A stretch of DNA of 64,000 bases from Streptomyces sp. NBC_00683 (GTDB lineage Bacteria > Actinomycetota > Actinomycetes > Streptomycetales > Streptomycetaceae), in assembly GCF_036226745.1 (NCBI RefSeq), contig NZ_CP109013.1, positions 4,464,001-4,528,000 of the forward strand. Direction: 5' to 3'. How positions within the stretch are numbered: position 1 is the stretch's first letter; each line of letters opens with the position of its first letter. The position numbers and the translations under genes were made by a program. Below the pieces are notes generated by a model. It saw nothing but the letters and a program-made list of their open reading frames with translations, was not told the origin of the DNA and did no database searches. Of this stretch, positions 24,851 through 34,104 are shown piece by piece.

Positions 24851-26173
24851 TCAGGCCCTGGAGCAGACGGATCCGTTCAGCGCGAAGGAAGCGGGCTGAC
24901 CGGTGTTACCCGTGTGGCTCGCCTGGAGGCCGATCTGGACCGAGCCGCCGGGGGCGAGTGTGCCGTTGTACGCGACGTTCCTGGCCGTCACCGCACCGCT
25001 GCTCGGGCTGTACGTCGCTCCCCAGCCGGAGGTGATGGTCTGGCCGGCGGGCAGGGTGAAGGCGAGCGACCAGCTGCTGATCGCCGCGGCGGAGGTGTTG
25101 GTGAGGGTGAGGGTCGCGGTCAGGCCGGTGTTCCAGGCGCTGGTCGTGTAGCCCACCCGGCAGGCACCCGGCTCCGGGTCGGGGCCGGGGTCGGGCGGGG
25201 TGGTCGTGGTGCCGTCCAGGCCGAAGAACGTGAGGGCCCGGGCCGCCATGCCGCCGGTCGGCAGCGAGTGGCCGACGCCCTGGATGCTGATGGCCTCCAC
25301 GGGGGCCTGGTTGCCGGTGGCGCCGTACCGGGTGCGGGTCCAGCCGGACTGCGGGGTGTCGGTGGCCGCGGGGGTGCGGCTCACGCCGTGGACATCGGTC
25401 CACTGGTCTATCTGCTCGTTGAAGTTCGGGTAGCGCAGCGTGCTGTCCTCGGTGCCGTGCCAGATCTGCATCCGGGGCCGGGCACCGCTGTACCCGGGAT
25501 ACGCCGCACGTACCAGGTCGCCCCATGCCTGCGGCGTCCTGTCGACCGTGCCGTTGGCGCAGGCGCTGTTCCAGCCCGATCCGTCGGTGGTGGCGAAGCA
25601 GGAGTGCGGTACGCCCATGAAGGCGGCCCCCGCCTTGAAGACGTCGGGGTAGTTGCCCAGCAGGACGTTGGTCATCATGGCGCCCGAGGAGGCTCCGGTG
25701 ACGTAGATCCGGCCGGAGTCGGCGCCGTACCGCTGCTGGACGTAACTGACCATGGACCTGATGCCCACGGGGTCGCTGCCCCCGTCACGCCTGAGGGCCT
25801 GCGGCGAGGAGACGTCGAAGCAGTTGCCGCTCCTGGTCGCCGAGGGGTACACGACGATGAACCCGTACCGGTCGGCGAGCGAGGCGAATTCCGTGCCCGA
25901 GTAGAACGCCGGGCCCGATCCTGTGCAGTAGTGCACCGCCACCAGGACGGCCGGCCGCTGCTGGACGGTGTCCGGCACGTACACGTGCATCCTCAGATTG
26001 CTCGGGTTGCTGCCGAAGGAGGTCACCTCCGTCAGCGAAGCGGCCGACGCGGGGGGTGCGACGGCGAGGAGGAGCGCCGACACGAGGGGGAGGACGCCCG
26101 CGAGGAGGGCTGTCAGCAGCGCTCTCGCCGACCGCCTTCCGGCCTCCGGTGCGTGCAGGGATCTGTTGGTCAT
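24851..26173 (-). CDS. Secreted PHB-depolymerase-type esterase with CBM2
   Basis: 440 residues from ATG 26173 (AGGAAGGACAGG upstream). Signal peptide to about residue 46 (...APPASAAS), then a CE1/PhaZ-like alpha/beta hydrolase domain (about 47-320) with the nucleophile in VTGASSGAMM and histidine in GVGHSLP, a TTTTPPDPGPDPEPG linker, and a family 2 carbohydrate-binding module (about 342-440: CRVGYTTSAWNTGLTATLTLTN...SCSRA). CBM2 plus CE1 suggests an acetylxylan or feruloyl esterase acting on plant cell wall. It is divergent from a PucR regulator with a 41-bp gap. Confidence 0.9.
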   Translation of the reverse strand: MTNRSLHAPEAGRRSARALLTALLAGVLPLVSALLLAVAPPASAASLTEVTSFGSNPSNLRMHVYVPDTVQQRPAVLVAVHYCTGSGPAFYSGTEFASLADRYGFIVVYPSATRSGNCFDVSSPQALRRDGGSDPVGIRSMVSYVQQRYGADSGRIYVTGASSGAMMTNVLLGNYPDVFKAGAAFMGVPHSCFATTDGSGWNSACANGTVDRTPQAWGDLVRAAYPGYSGARPRMQIWHGTEDSTLRYPNFNEQIDQWTDVHGVSRTPAATDTPQSGWTRTRYGATGNQAPVEAISIQGVGHSLPTGGMAARALTFFGLDGTTTTPPDPGPDPEPGACRVGYTTSAWNTGLTATLTLTNTSAAAISSWSLAFTLPAGQTITSGWGATYSPSSGAVTARNVAYNGTLAPGGSVQIGLQASHTGNTGQPASFALNGSVCSRA

Positions 26174-26214
26174 GTTCCTGTCCTTCCTAGACTGCCGGGT
26201 GTGAAGGGACTGCT

Positions 26215-27423
26215 GTGAAGGGCCTGTTGCTGCGGCTGTCGGCGCTGGACGCGGACGCCGCCACCGCCGTGCGCGTGATCGCCCACTTCGAGGCGCTGCT
26301 GGGCGGCGGCCCGGATCCGGTGACCCTGGCCCGGTCGACCGCGGGCCTGGCCGGCTGTGCGGCTGGCCTCGAGCTGCCCGACGGGCGGGCGGCACGGTTC
26401 GGGCCGGACGGCCTCGCCCTGCCGGGCGTACCCGCGCAGGTCTCCGGCCGGGTGGATCTGGAGCCGTCCGGCGGTGTCTGGCTGGAACGGCCCGGTGTGC
26501 CGGGGCCGTTCGACGAGCTGGTCCTGGAGTGGATGGCCATCACCGCCCGGGTGCTCGCCGGCCGCCCCTGGCAGCCCCGGGTGCCCACCGCGGCCGATCC
26601 GGCTCTGGTGGAACTGGTGCTGTCCGGGCGCGAGGACGCCACGGACCGGATCCGCGCGCTGCGGCTGCTGGGCCTCGCCCCCGATGTGCCGCTGCGGGTG
26701 GTCGCGGTGACCGGGCGGCCGGGGACGGACGCCGGGCTGGAGGCGGTGGCACTGCTGGGGCGCGGTGCTGTGCGGGGCACGGTCCGGGTGGCGCGGGCCG
26801 GTGCCCTGGGGGCGGTGCTGGTGCAGAGTCCGGACGCGGGCGGACCCGGTTCCCGTACGGCGTCGACGACCGCGGAACTACGGGCGGCTCTGCACGAACG
26901 GGGCCGTGAGCGGGGGACGGCCCACCGTCCCGCGCACGCGGTACGGGTGGGGGTCGGGGCCTCAGCAGCCCCGCTGGACGCACGGCTCTCGTGGGAACAG
27001 GCGCGTTCCGCGCTGCGGTTCGCCGTGGCGGGCTCCCCCGAGGAGTCGGTGGCCGACCACGGTGAACTCGGCCCGGTCGCGCTGCTGGCGGACATCCCTG
27101 TGGAGCGGCTGCGTGCCCAGGAGGACGTACGGCGGCTGACGAAGCTGGCCTGCGGCGAGGGGGCGGGGCAGGGCGGCGACCTCCTGGCGGCGCTGGCGGC
27201 GTTCTGCCGTACGGGTTCGCTGCGGCAGGCCGCCCTGGAACTCCACCTGCACCACAGTTCGGTGGCCGCGCGGCTTGCCCACGTCGAGAAGGAACTCGGC
27301 CTCCGGCTGCGTGATCCGCAGGACCGGTTCGGCGCCCAACTCGCCCTGTACGCATGGCGGCTGACGCAGTCCGCGGACGGCTCCGCCGGCAGTGAAGGCG
27401 AGGAGGGTAACGGCACGGGCTGA
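26215..27423 (+). CDS. PucR-type helix-turn-helix regulator
   Basis: 402 residues from GTG 26215. The C-terminal PucR helix-turn-helix is clear (LLAALAAFCRTGSLRQAALELHLHHSSVAARLAHVEKELGLRLRDPQDRFGAQLALYAWRL, about 323-383). The rest is alanine/glycine/leucine-rich without a recognisable ligand domain. It diverges from the secreted esterase gene, which it may control. It is convergent with the hydrolase at 27439. Confidence 0.83.
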   Translation: MKGLLLRLSALDADAATAVRVIAHFEALLGGGPDPVTLARSTAGLAGCAAGLELPDGRAARFGPDGLALPGVPAQVSGRVDLEPSGGVWLERPGVPGPFDELVLEWMAITARVLAGRPWQPRVPTAADPALVELVLSGREDATDRIRALRLLGLAPDVPLRVVAVTGRPGTDAGLEAVALLGRGAVRGTVRVARAGALGAVLVQSPDAGGPGSRTASTTAELRAALHERGRERGTAHRPAHAVRVGVGASAAPLDARLSWEQARSALRFAVAGSPEESVADHGELGPVALLADIPVERLRAQEDVRRLTKLACGEGAGQGGDLLAALAAFCRTGSLRQAALELHLHHSSVAARLAHVEKELGLRLRDPQDRFGAQLALYAWRLTQSADGSAGSEGEEGNGTG

Positions 27424-27438
27424 TGAGCGCGCACCGGC

Positions 27439-28395
27439 CTACCGCCCCAGCGCCGTGCGGAGCGCCGCGACCGCCTCGGCGGTCGCGTTCCGTATGACGG
27501 CCGCGTGCTCCACGGCCCAGGCGCCATGGAAGGTGCCGGGGAACAGCCGCAGCTGTGCGGGCACCCCGGCGGCCCGCAGCGCGCGGGCGTAGTCGGCGCC
27601 CTCGTCCCGCAGCGGGTCGAACTCCATCACCGACACGTAGGCGGGCGGCAGCCCGGACAGCGCGTCGGCCCCGGCACGGGCCGGTGCCGCGTACGGGGAG
27701 ACGCCCGCCGTGCCCCGTACCCCGTCCCCCAGGTAGGCCTCCCAGCTCAGGCGGGCGCTGCGCCGGTTCCATACGGGGGTGTCGGTGAACTGCCGTGCGC
27801 TCGACGTCTCCAGCCGGTCGTCGAGCGCGGGGCTGCACAGGTGCTGGAAGCAGATGGCGGGCCCTCGGCGGTCCCGGGCGAGCAGGGTCAGGGCTGCGGC
27901 GAGACCCGCTCCGGCGCTGTCGCCCCACAGGGCGATCCGGTCGGCCCGGACACCCAGCTCCGCGGCGTTCGCCGCGAGACCGGACAGTCCGGCGTAGCAG
28001 TCCTCCAGCGGTGCGGGGAAAGGGTGCTCGGGGGCCAGCCGGTAGTCGACGGAGACCACGAGTGCCGTCAGTTCCCTGCAGAGCAGCAGATTCCAGTCGT
28101 GGTCGACGTCCGGCGAGCCCAGGACGAAGCCTCCGCCGTGGATGCTGTAGACGACGGGCAGCGGCCCCTGGGCGGACCGGGGCCGGTACAGCCGCAGCGC
28201 GACGTCCGGCGCACGGTCCGGGCCGGGGACGGTGACCTCCCGGACGTCCACCCCCGCGGTGTCCGCCGTCGCGAGGGACGCGGTCAGCTGCTGGGCCTGC
28301 GCTGCCCTGGCGGCGCCCACGTCCGTGATGTCGACCTCGGGCATCATCGTGAGCGCGGCGGCCAGTTCCGGATCGAAACGGTACTGCGGGAGCAT
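27439..28395 (-). CDS. Alpha/beta hydrolase, hormone-sensitive-lipase type
   Basis: 318 residues with HGGGF oxyanion motif (about 85-89), GDSAG nucleophile elbow (about 159-163), and DPLRDEG and FHGAW supplying Asp and His near 260 and 290. There is no signal peptide, so it is a cytoplasmic esterase. ATG 28395. The substrate is unknown. Confidence 0.92.
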   Translation of the reverse strand: MLPQYRFDPELAAALTMMPEVDITDVGAARAAQAQQLTASLATADTAGVDVREVTVPGPDRAPDVALRLYRPRSAQGPLPVVYSIHGGGFVLGSPDVDHDWNLLLCRELTALVVSVDYRLAPEHPFPAPLEDCYAGLSGLAANAAELGVRADRIALWGDSAGAGLAAALTLLARDRRGPAICFQHLCSPALDDRLETSSARQFTDTPVWNRRSARLSWEAYLGDGVRGTAGVSPYAAPARAGADALSGLPPAYVSVMEFDPLRDEGADYARALRAAGVPAQLRLFPGTFHGAWAVEHAAVIRNATAEAVAALRTALGR

Positions 28396-28614
28396 GCCCC
28401 TCCTCCGGTCCGGGCCGCGGGCGGCGGCGTCCTGAGTGAGACGGTGTCACGGGGCGTTCCCCCAGGTCATCCGACATGTGTCGGTTCCATGGCCGCACTC
28501 GTCCGACACCTGCGCGTCTTCCATACCGTTTTCGGTCCCGGCGGTGCCCCGAACGCCCGCGAATACCTGCTTCGACCAGCGAAAACGCGTGCACGATAAG
28601 GGAGTTGGGCCCTC

Positions 28615-28680
28615 TTGACGGCGGCCGGGTGGCTTCTCTACCGTCTGCTCGCCCGATCGACGGACCGGCCGAAACTTTCG
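28615..28680 (+). promoter_or_regulatory. Promoter and CGAAACTTTCG operator of the deacetylase gene
   Basis: TTGACG (28615-28620) and TACCGT (28639-28644) are separated by 18 bases. The palindrome CGAAACTTTCG lies at 28670-28680, just downstream of the expected start of transcription, where a repressor would block elongation. The same palindrome occurs upstream of the xylanase gene (35069-35079); it has been described in promoters of Streptomyces xylanase genes. The gap 28396-28718 contains only this promoter region. Confidence 0.65.
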
Positions 28681-28718
28681 CGTCCTGCGATGCGTAACAC
28701 CTCCGAGAGGGACCAGCG

Positions 28719-29444
28719 TTGACCACTTTCCGTACCCGTGTCCGCATCCGCCTGCGCCGCCGTGTGACGCCCCTGCTGCTCTCCGGGGGACTGTGCCTGG
28801 CCGCCCTCACCACGACGGGTCCCGCGTACGCCGGGCAGCAGGCGGGCACCGGGATCGTCGACTCCACCCGGCACGGCGGCCGGGCCGTCGCCCTGACCTT
28901 CGACGACGGCCCGAACCCCACCGACACCCCGCGGCTGCTGAAAGTGCTGCGCAAGCACCACGTCAAGGCGGTGTTCTGTCTGTGGGGAGACCACGTCAAG
29001 GAGCACCCCGAACTGGTGCGCGCGATCGTCGCGGGCGGCCACACGCTGTGCAACCACACGATGCGCCACGACGACATGGCGGCCTGGCCGGCCGAGGACA
29101 TCCGGGCGGACCTGGAGCGGACCAACGCCGAGATCCGCCGTGCCGCACCCGGTGTGCGTATTCCCTATTTCCGTGCTCCGTACGGGAGTTGGGGTCAGAC
29201 CCCGCAGGTGGCGGCTGATCTGGGGATGCAGCCGCTGGGCTGGCGGCTGGCGATCGGGGACTGGGAGCCGCCGGGCACCGACGAGCTGGTCCGCCGCATC
29301 GAGGAGGGCGTCACCCCCGGGGCGGTGGTGCTGCTCCACGACGGTGGCGGCGACCGCAGCCAGACCGTCGAGGCCGTCGACCGGATCGTTCCCGCACTGC
29401 GGGCCGCCCACTGGCGCTTCGACAAGCCCGCCCGCAGAGCCTGA
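28719..29444 (+). CDS. Secreted polysaccharide deacetylase (CE4), possible acetylxylan esterase
   Basis: 241 residues from TTG 28719 (GAGAGGGA upstream). Signal peptide to about residue 38 (PAYAGQ). NodB-domain motifs in order: TFDDGPNPTDT (metal-binding Asp pair), HTLCNHTMRHDDM (H-x3-H), RAPYG, DWEPPG and LLHDGGG. It removes acetyl groups from chitin, peptidoglycan or xylan. The xylan-type operator in front of it and the acetylxylan esterases of this family in Streptomyces favour acetylated xylan. It has no carbohydrate-binding module. It precedes the SGNH hydrolase by 52 bases and may be co-transcribed. Confidence 0.92.
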   Translation: MTTFRTRVRIRLRRRVTPLLLSGGLCLAALTTTGPAYAGQQAGTGIVDSTRHGGRAVALTFDDGPNPTDTPRLLKVLRKHHVKAVFCLWGDHVKEHPELVRAIVAGGHTLCNHTMRHDDMAAWPAEDIRADLERTNAEIRRAAPGVRIPYFRAPYGSWGQTPQVAADLGMQPLGWRLAIGDWEPPGTDELVRRIEEGVTPGAVVLLHDGGGDRSQTVEAVDRIVPALRAAHWRFDKPARRA

Positions 29445-29496
29445 CGCAGCTCCGAGCAGCTTCCCGCACCTCCTCACACCGCTTCAGGAGATCCGT

Positions 29497-30900
29497 ATGA
29501 GACCGCATTCCGCAGGGTCCGGCGCCCGACGCGCGGGCCGCCATCTGGTGGCCGTACTCACCGGAGCCCTGCTCCTGGCCACGGCGCCGGCCGCGTCCGC
29601 CGAACCCTCCGCCGCCTCCTCCGTCCGGCACGCGTCCCACCGGTCCGCCGACGCCGCGTGGACCGGCACCTGGGCCACCACGCCCACGGAGACCCCGGCC
29701 TCGGACACCACCGCGTTCGAGGACCAGACCATCCGGCAGACCGTCCGCACCAGCATCGGCGGCGACCGGGTGCGGATCCGGCTGTCCAACGAGTTCGGCA
29801 GTCGGCCCCTGGTCATCGGTGAGGCGCACGTCGCCCGCCGGGCCGCCGACGGTCCGGCCTCCCGCATCGACCCGCGCACCGACCGCCCGCTCACTTTCGG
29901 CGGCCGTACGTCCGTGACGATCCCCGCGGGCGCCCCCGCGCTCAGCGACCCGGTCTCCCTGCGGGTGCCCGCTGGCTCCGATCTGGTGGTGAGCATCCAT
30001 CTGCCCGAGCGCACCGCGGGCTCGACGCTCCACGCGTTCGCCCTCCAGCACAACTACGTCGCAGCCGGAAACGTCACCGGGCGCGGCGACATCGAAGCGA
30101 CCACCACCATCGACCGCTGGTACTTCTTGACCGGGGTGAGCGTGAGCACCGGCCGCTCCGCACGCTCCTCGGCCGTCGTCGCGTTCGGCGACTCCATCAC
30201 GGACGGCGCCGAAACCGGCGTGGACGCCAACCACCGCTGGCCCGACTTCCTGGCCGGGCGACTGAACGCCGGATACGGTCCGCGTGCCGTGGGCGTGCTC
30301 AACCAGGGCATCAGCGGCAACCGCCTCCTGCACGACCCCAACCCCCCGGCCGGGTCCGAGGCGGAGAACTTCGCGGCGTACTTCGGCCGGAGCGCACTGC
30401 GCCGCTTCGACCGCGACGTAGCCTCCCAGCCCGGAGCCGAGCACCTCGTCGTGCTCCTCGGTGTGAACGACCTCGGCCATCCCGGAACGGTCGCACCGGA
30501 GTCCGAGAGGGTCACCGCGGCCGACATCATCGACGCCCACCGCCAGATCATCGCCCGCGCGCACGACCGGGGCCTCAAGGCGTACGGCGGCACGATCCTG
30601 CCGTTCAAGAACGACACCCTCGGCTTCTACAGTCCGCAGAACGAGGCCGCCCGGCAGGCCGTGAACCACTGGATCCGCACGAGCGGGGCGTACGACGCGG
30701 TGATCGACTTCGACAGGGCCCTGCGCGACCCGGCAGACCCGGAACGCCTCCTGGCGCGCTACGACAGCGGCGACCACCTGCACCCCAACGACGCCGGAGC
30801 CGAGGCGATGTCCCGGGCCGTCCCCCTCCACCTGCTGCGCCGATCCCTCTCGGGAGCCGACGGCGAACGGCGCTCGGGGCCCCGGTCCCTCAGGGCGTGA
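29497..30900 (+). CDS. Secreted SGNH/GDSL hydrolase
   Basis: 467 residues from ATG 29497 (CAGGAG upstream). Signal peptide to about 38 (PAASAEPS), an N-terminal beta-rich domain (about 55-215: GTWATTPTE...IRLSNEFGSRPLVIGEAHVAR) and an SGNH domain (about 225-450) with GDSI (Ser nucleophile), the block II glycine in NQGISGNR, GVNDLG (Asn) and DHLHPN (Asp, His). This two-domain form is common in secreted esterases of streptomycetes. It overlaps the convergent alkylsulfatase by 11 bases. Confidence 0.9.
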   Translation: MRPHSAGSGARRAGRHLVAVLTGALLLATAPAASAEPSAASSVRHASHRSADAAWTGTWATTPTETPASDTTAFEDQTIRQTVRTSIGGDRVRIRLSNEFGSRPLVIGEAHVARRAADGPASRIDPRTDRPLTFGGRTSVTIPAGAPALSDPVSLRVPAGSDLVVSIHLPERTAGSTLHAFALQHNYVAAGNVTGRGDIEATTTIDRWYFLTGVSVSTGRSARSSAVVAFGDSITDGAETGVDANHRWPDFLAGRLNAGYGPRAVGVLNQGISGNRLLHDPNPPAGSEAENFAAYFGRSALRRFDRDVASQPGAEHLVVLLGVNDLGHPGTVAPESERVTAADIIDAHRQIIARAHDRGLKAYGGTILPFKNDTLGFYSPQNEAARQAVNHWIRTSGAYDAVIDFDRALRDPADPERLLARYDSGDHLHPNDAGAEAMSRAVPLHLLRRSLSGADGERRSGPRSLRA

Positions 30901-32704
30901 CGACGGCGAAGTCGGGGTCGGGGTCGTCCAGGACGGAGAGGATGGTCATGAGCACACCGGGGTCGCCGGTGTGCTCGATTCCGTCGAGCCCCTGGCCGCC
31001 GAGGATCTGCATGAGCTGTGGCTTGGTGAGGGTGAGGGCGAGATCCGCGCCGTCGCCGGGCTGCGAGGTGCGGGAGTGGATCAGGACACCGTTGTGCAGG
31101 GTCATGCGGTACGCCTCACCGAGGTCGGTGAGCTGCCAGTGCACCGTGAAGGAGTGGTCCCACGCCTCGGGGCCGTTGATCCGGACGGCGAGGGAGTCGA
31201 AGAGCTGCTCCACGGACAGAGCGGTGGCCATGGTGCCTGCCGTGATGACGGTCGGCGTGATGCCGTGGCGCAGCTCGGCGGCACCGGTGAGGTAGCAGTT
31301 GCGCCAGGTCGCACACTCGGCGCCGTACGCGAGCTGCTCGTAGACCTGCGCCAGGAGGCCCTTGGCGTCGGTGCTGTCCGGAGCGGCGAACACGGCGTGC
31401 TTGAGCAGCTGGGCGGCGAAGCGCAGATCGCCTTCGCCGATGTACCCGCGTGCCTTGGTGAGGACCGCTTCGAGACCGCCGACGCAGTCCACGTACCGCT
31501 GGGCGCTCTCGGTCGGCGGGTGCTCCCAGAGCGATGAGGGATGCCCGTCGTACCAGCCCATGTACCGCTGGAAGATGGCCTTGACGTTGTGGTTGACGGA
31601 GCCGTAGTAGCCGCGGGCGTGCCAGGCGCGTGCCAGCACCGGCGGGAGTTCGAGCACTTCGGCGATCTCGGTGCCGGTGTACCCCTGGTTGGCGAGGCGC
31701 AGCGTCTGGTCGTGCAGATATCCGTACAGGTCGCGCTGCTCGGCGAGGAAGGCCCGGATGCGCTCCTTGCCCCACGTGGGCCAGTGGTGGGAGGCGAAGA
31801 GCACGTCGGCGTCGTGCGCGAACAGCTCGCGGGCCTCGTTGAGGTAGCGGGACCAGATGCGGGCGTCACGTACGAGTGCACCGCGCAGCGTCAGGATGTT
31901 GTGGAGGTTGTGGGTCGCGTTCTCCGCCATGCACAGGGCGCGCCGCTCGGGGATGAGGAAGTTCATCTCCGAGGGTGCCTCGGTGCCCGGCGTCATCTGG
32001 AAGCGGAGGAGGACCCCGTCGAGGGTCAGCTCCTGGCCGGTGTGCTTGATCTCGATCGTGGGCGCGAGGAGCCCCGGCAGGCCGGTGGACGCGGTGAAGC
32101 CGAGGCCCATGCCGATCAGGCCCTCGGGGTCGCGGTCGAGGTTGGAGCCCGCGTAGTAGGCCCCGCGTCGCAGCATGGCCGTTCCGGCGTAGACGTTCTC
32201 CGCGACGGAACTCTCCATGAAGCCCTCGGGAGCCACGACGGTGACGTCGTCGCCGGCGCGGGTGACGCCGTGGACGCCGCCGAAGTGGTCGAGGTGGGAG
32301 TGCGTGAACAGGACGGCGGTGACGGGCCGTTCACCGCGGTGCTCCCGGTAGAGGGCGAGCGCGGCGGCTGCCGTTTCCTCGGACACCAGCGGATCCACGA
32401 CGATCACGCCGCGGTCGCCCTCGATGAGCGTCATGTTCGACAGGTCGAATCCGCGGACCTGGTACACCCCGTCGGTCACCTCGTAGAGGCCGGCGCGGGC
32501 GCACAGCTGGGACTGCCGCCACAGGCTGGAATTCGCCGTACCGGGGCAGTCGCCGTCCAGGAAGGCGGTGTCGTCGAAGCTCCACACCACTCTGCCGTCG
32601 GCAGCCGTGATCGTCCCGGCTGTGGGGGGTGCGACCAGCCCGCGATCGGCGTCCTCGAAGTCGGTTCGGTCCTCGAAGTCGGGGATGACGTCGGCTGTGG
32701 TCAC
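30890..32704 (-). CDS. Alkyl sulfatase, metallo-beta-lactamase fold (SdsA1/YjcS-like)
   Basis: 604 residues. The MBL domain has the HSHLDHFGG zinc motif (about 136-144), followed by the alkyl-sulfatase dimerisation domain (about 350-480) and an SCP2-like C-terminal domain (about 485-600) that binds the alkyl chain. It hydrolyses primary alkyl sulfates such as dodecyl sulfate. There is no signal peptide, unlike the secreted Pseudomonas SdsA1, so it acts inside the cell. GTG start 32704. Confidence 0.92.
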   Translation of the reverse strand: MTTADVIPDFEDRTDFEDADRGLVAPPTAGTITAADGRVVWSFDDTAFLDGDCPGTANSSLWRQSQLCARAGLYEVTDGVYQVRGFDLSNMTLIEGDRGVIVVDPLVSEETAAAALALYREHRGERPVTAVLFTHSHLDHFGGVHGVTRAGDDVTVVAPEGFMESSVAENVYAGTAMLRRGAYYAGSNLDRDPEGLIGMGLGFTASTGLPGLLAPTIEIKHTGQELTLDGVLLRFQMTPGTEAPSEMNFLIPERRALCMAENATHNLHNILTLRGALVRDARIWSRYLNEARELFAHDADVLFASHHWPTWGKERIRAFLAEQRDLYGYLHDQTLRLANQGYTGTEIAEVLELPPVLARAWHARGYYGSVNHNVKAIFQRYMGWYDGHPSSLWEHPPTESAQRYVDCVGGLEAVLTKARGYIGEGDLRFAAQLLKHAVFAAPDSTDAKGLLAQVYEQLAYGAECATWRNCYLTGAAELRHGITPTVITAGTMATALSVEQLFDSLAVRINGPEAWDHSFTVHWQLTDLGEAYRMTLHNGVLIHSRTSQPGDGADLALTLTKPQLMQILGGQGLDGIEHTGDPGVLMTILSVLDDPDPDFAVVTP

Positions 32705-32857
32705 GCGGGCCTCCAGGGATTGGCACTGTGCTCATCCTGTGGGAGCGGCAGGCGCCGTGCCCGGGGGATGTGGGCCGTCCGGGTGCTCGGCGCTGCGGGG
32801 CCGTCCATGGGTGGGCCCGTGTGGGCGGCACGGCGAGGTGTCAGGTGACCGGACCGC

Positions 32858-33601
32858 TCACGTCGCCGACCAGAGACGGCGGTAGAACTCGGCCCGGGTC
32901 GGGTCGGGGGCGATCCCGTAGGCGTCGAGGAGGGTGTCCTCCCAGCCCGGCCCGTAATTGTGCTCGGTGTTCCAGGTGGCAACGGCCAGGTCCGCCCAGC
33001 GGTCGGCGACACCGAGGGCCCCCATGTCGACGTGACCGGACCAGGTGCCGTCCTCGTGGAGCAGCGTGTTCGGTGCGCACGGGTCGCCGTGGCACACGAC
33101 GAGGCGGTCGACGGGCGGGGGCACGGACAGGTCCGGGGGCACCTGGATGCCTGCCCGCCGGGCGCGCGTCAGACGGTCCTCGACGGACCAGCCGAAGGGG
33201 CAGCCGGCCACGGGCAGCCGCTCGTGCAGGGCCCGCAGCCCCGCACCCAGCGCGCGCACGGCCGTGCCGGGATCCGCCTTCCAGCGGGGCGCGACGGCGT
33301 TCTCGCCGGGAAGCCCGTGGGTGACGAGCCAGGCTCCGTCCCGGTCCGCTCCGTACTCGCGCACGCGGGGCACGGTCGTGAAACGGCGGGCCCACCGAAG
33401 ACGGTCCGCCTCGGCGGTCAGGTCCAGCCCGGAGCCCGCCGGAGCCCACTTGGCGAAGAGCCGGCCGTCCCCGTCGCCGATACGGAAGGTCAGGCCGCCC
33501 AACTCGTTCTGCCACACGGGCAGCAGGGGCCGGTCCCCGGCCAGGCCGACGATGCGAGCAGGTACCCGCACGGAGGAGGGGGGCGGTCCTGAAAAGGCCA
33601 T
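32858..33601 (-). CDS. APH(3')-like aminoglycoside phosphotransferase
   Basis: 247 residues from ATG 33601. The catalytic loop VCHGDPCAPNTLL and the metal/anchor motif GHVDMGALGVADRWADLAVA match APH(3') kinases, with the closing ...EFYRRLW tail. The glycine-rich nucleotide loop is short. It may give resistance to neomycin/kanamycin-type drugs or phosphorylate another compound. No aminoglycoside biosynthesis genes are nearby. Confidence 0.85.
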   Translation of the reverse strand: MAFSGPPPSSVRVPARIVGLAGDRPLLPVWQNELGGLTFRIGDGDGRLFAKWAPAGSGLDLTAEADRLRWARRFTTVPRVREYGADRDGAWLVTHGLPGENAVAPRWKADPGTAVRALGAGLRALHERLPVAGCPFGWSVEDRLTRARRAGIQVPPDLSVPPPVDRLVVCHGDPCAPNTLLHEDGTWSGHVDMGALGVADRWADLAVATWNTEHNYGPGWEDTLLDAYGIAPDPTRAEFYRRLWSAT

Positions 33602-33671
33602 GACCTCATGGTCTCCTCCACCGCGCGGTCCGGGCGAGTGGTTTTCCGGGAGCGGCGTGACCGCGGTTCCC

Positions 33672-34028
33672 TCACCCGTCCGGCGGCTGTTGCCCGTGTG
33701 CGCTCCGGCCTCCGAGGAGGTGCTCCCTGCCCCAGGCACCCAGGGGGCTCAGCGCCTCGTTCAGGGAGATGCCGAGCGGGGTGAGGCCGTAGGTGACACG
33801 GCGTACCGCTCCCTCGAGCGACTCCTCCCGGAAGACGATGCCGTCGGCCTGCAGCTCGCGCAGGTGCGAGGCGAGGACCTTTTCGGTGACACCCGGTATG
33901 CCGCGGCCCAACTCACCGAACCGGCAGGGCGCTTCGTTCAGCACCCACAGGATGAGCACCTTCCACTTGCCACCGACCACGTCGATCGCCGCGTCGATGC
34001 CGCACACGTACGTGTCCCGCCTGGTCAT
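33672..34028 (-). CDS. HxlR-family transcriptional regulator
   Basis: 118 residues: CGIDAAIDVVGGKWKVLILWVLNEAPCRFGELGRGIPGVTEKVLASHLRELQADGIVFREE is the HxlR winged helix, with the usual N-terminal cysteine. Such regulators respond to reactive electrophiles or aldehydes. It is divergent from the reductase gene at 34105, its probable target. Confidence 0.92.
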   Translation of the reverse strand: MTRRDTYVCGIDAAIDVVGGKWKVLILWVLNEAPCRFGELGRGIPGVTEKVLASHLRELQADGIVFREESLEGAVRRVTYGLTPLGISLNEALSPLGAWGREHLLGGRSAHGQQPPDG

Positions 34029-34034
34029 CCGCTC

Positions 34035-34044
34035 ACCTTAAGGT
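34035..34044. promoter_or_regulatory. ACCTTAAGGT palindrome between hxlR-type gene and reductase
   Basis: A perfect 10-bp palindrome seven bases upstream of the regulator start, in the 76-bp divergent gap. Short TA-centred palindromes of this kind are typical HxlR operators. Confidence 0.5.
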
Positions 34045-34104
34045 AACCACCCACAAAAGAGTGCGTACTTGATCATGATTCGGGTGCATAGCAGCCTGAT
34101 CGCC

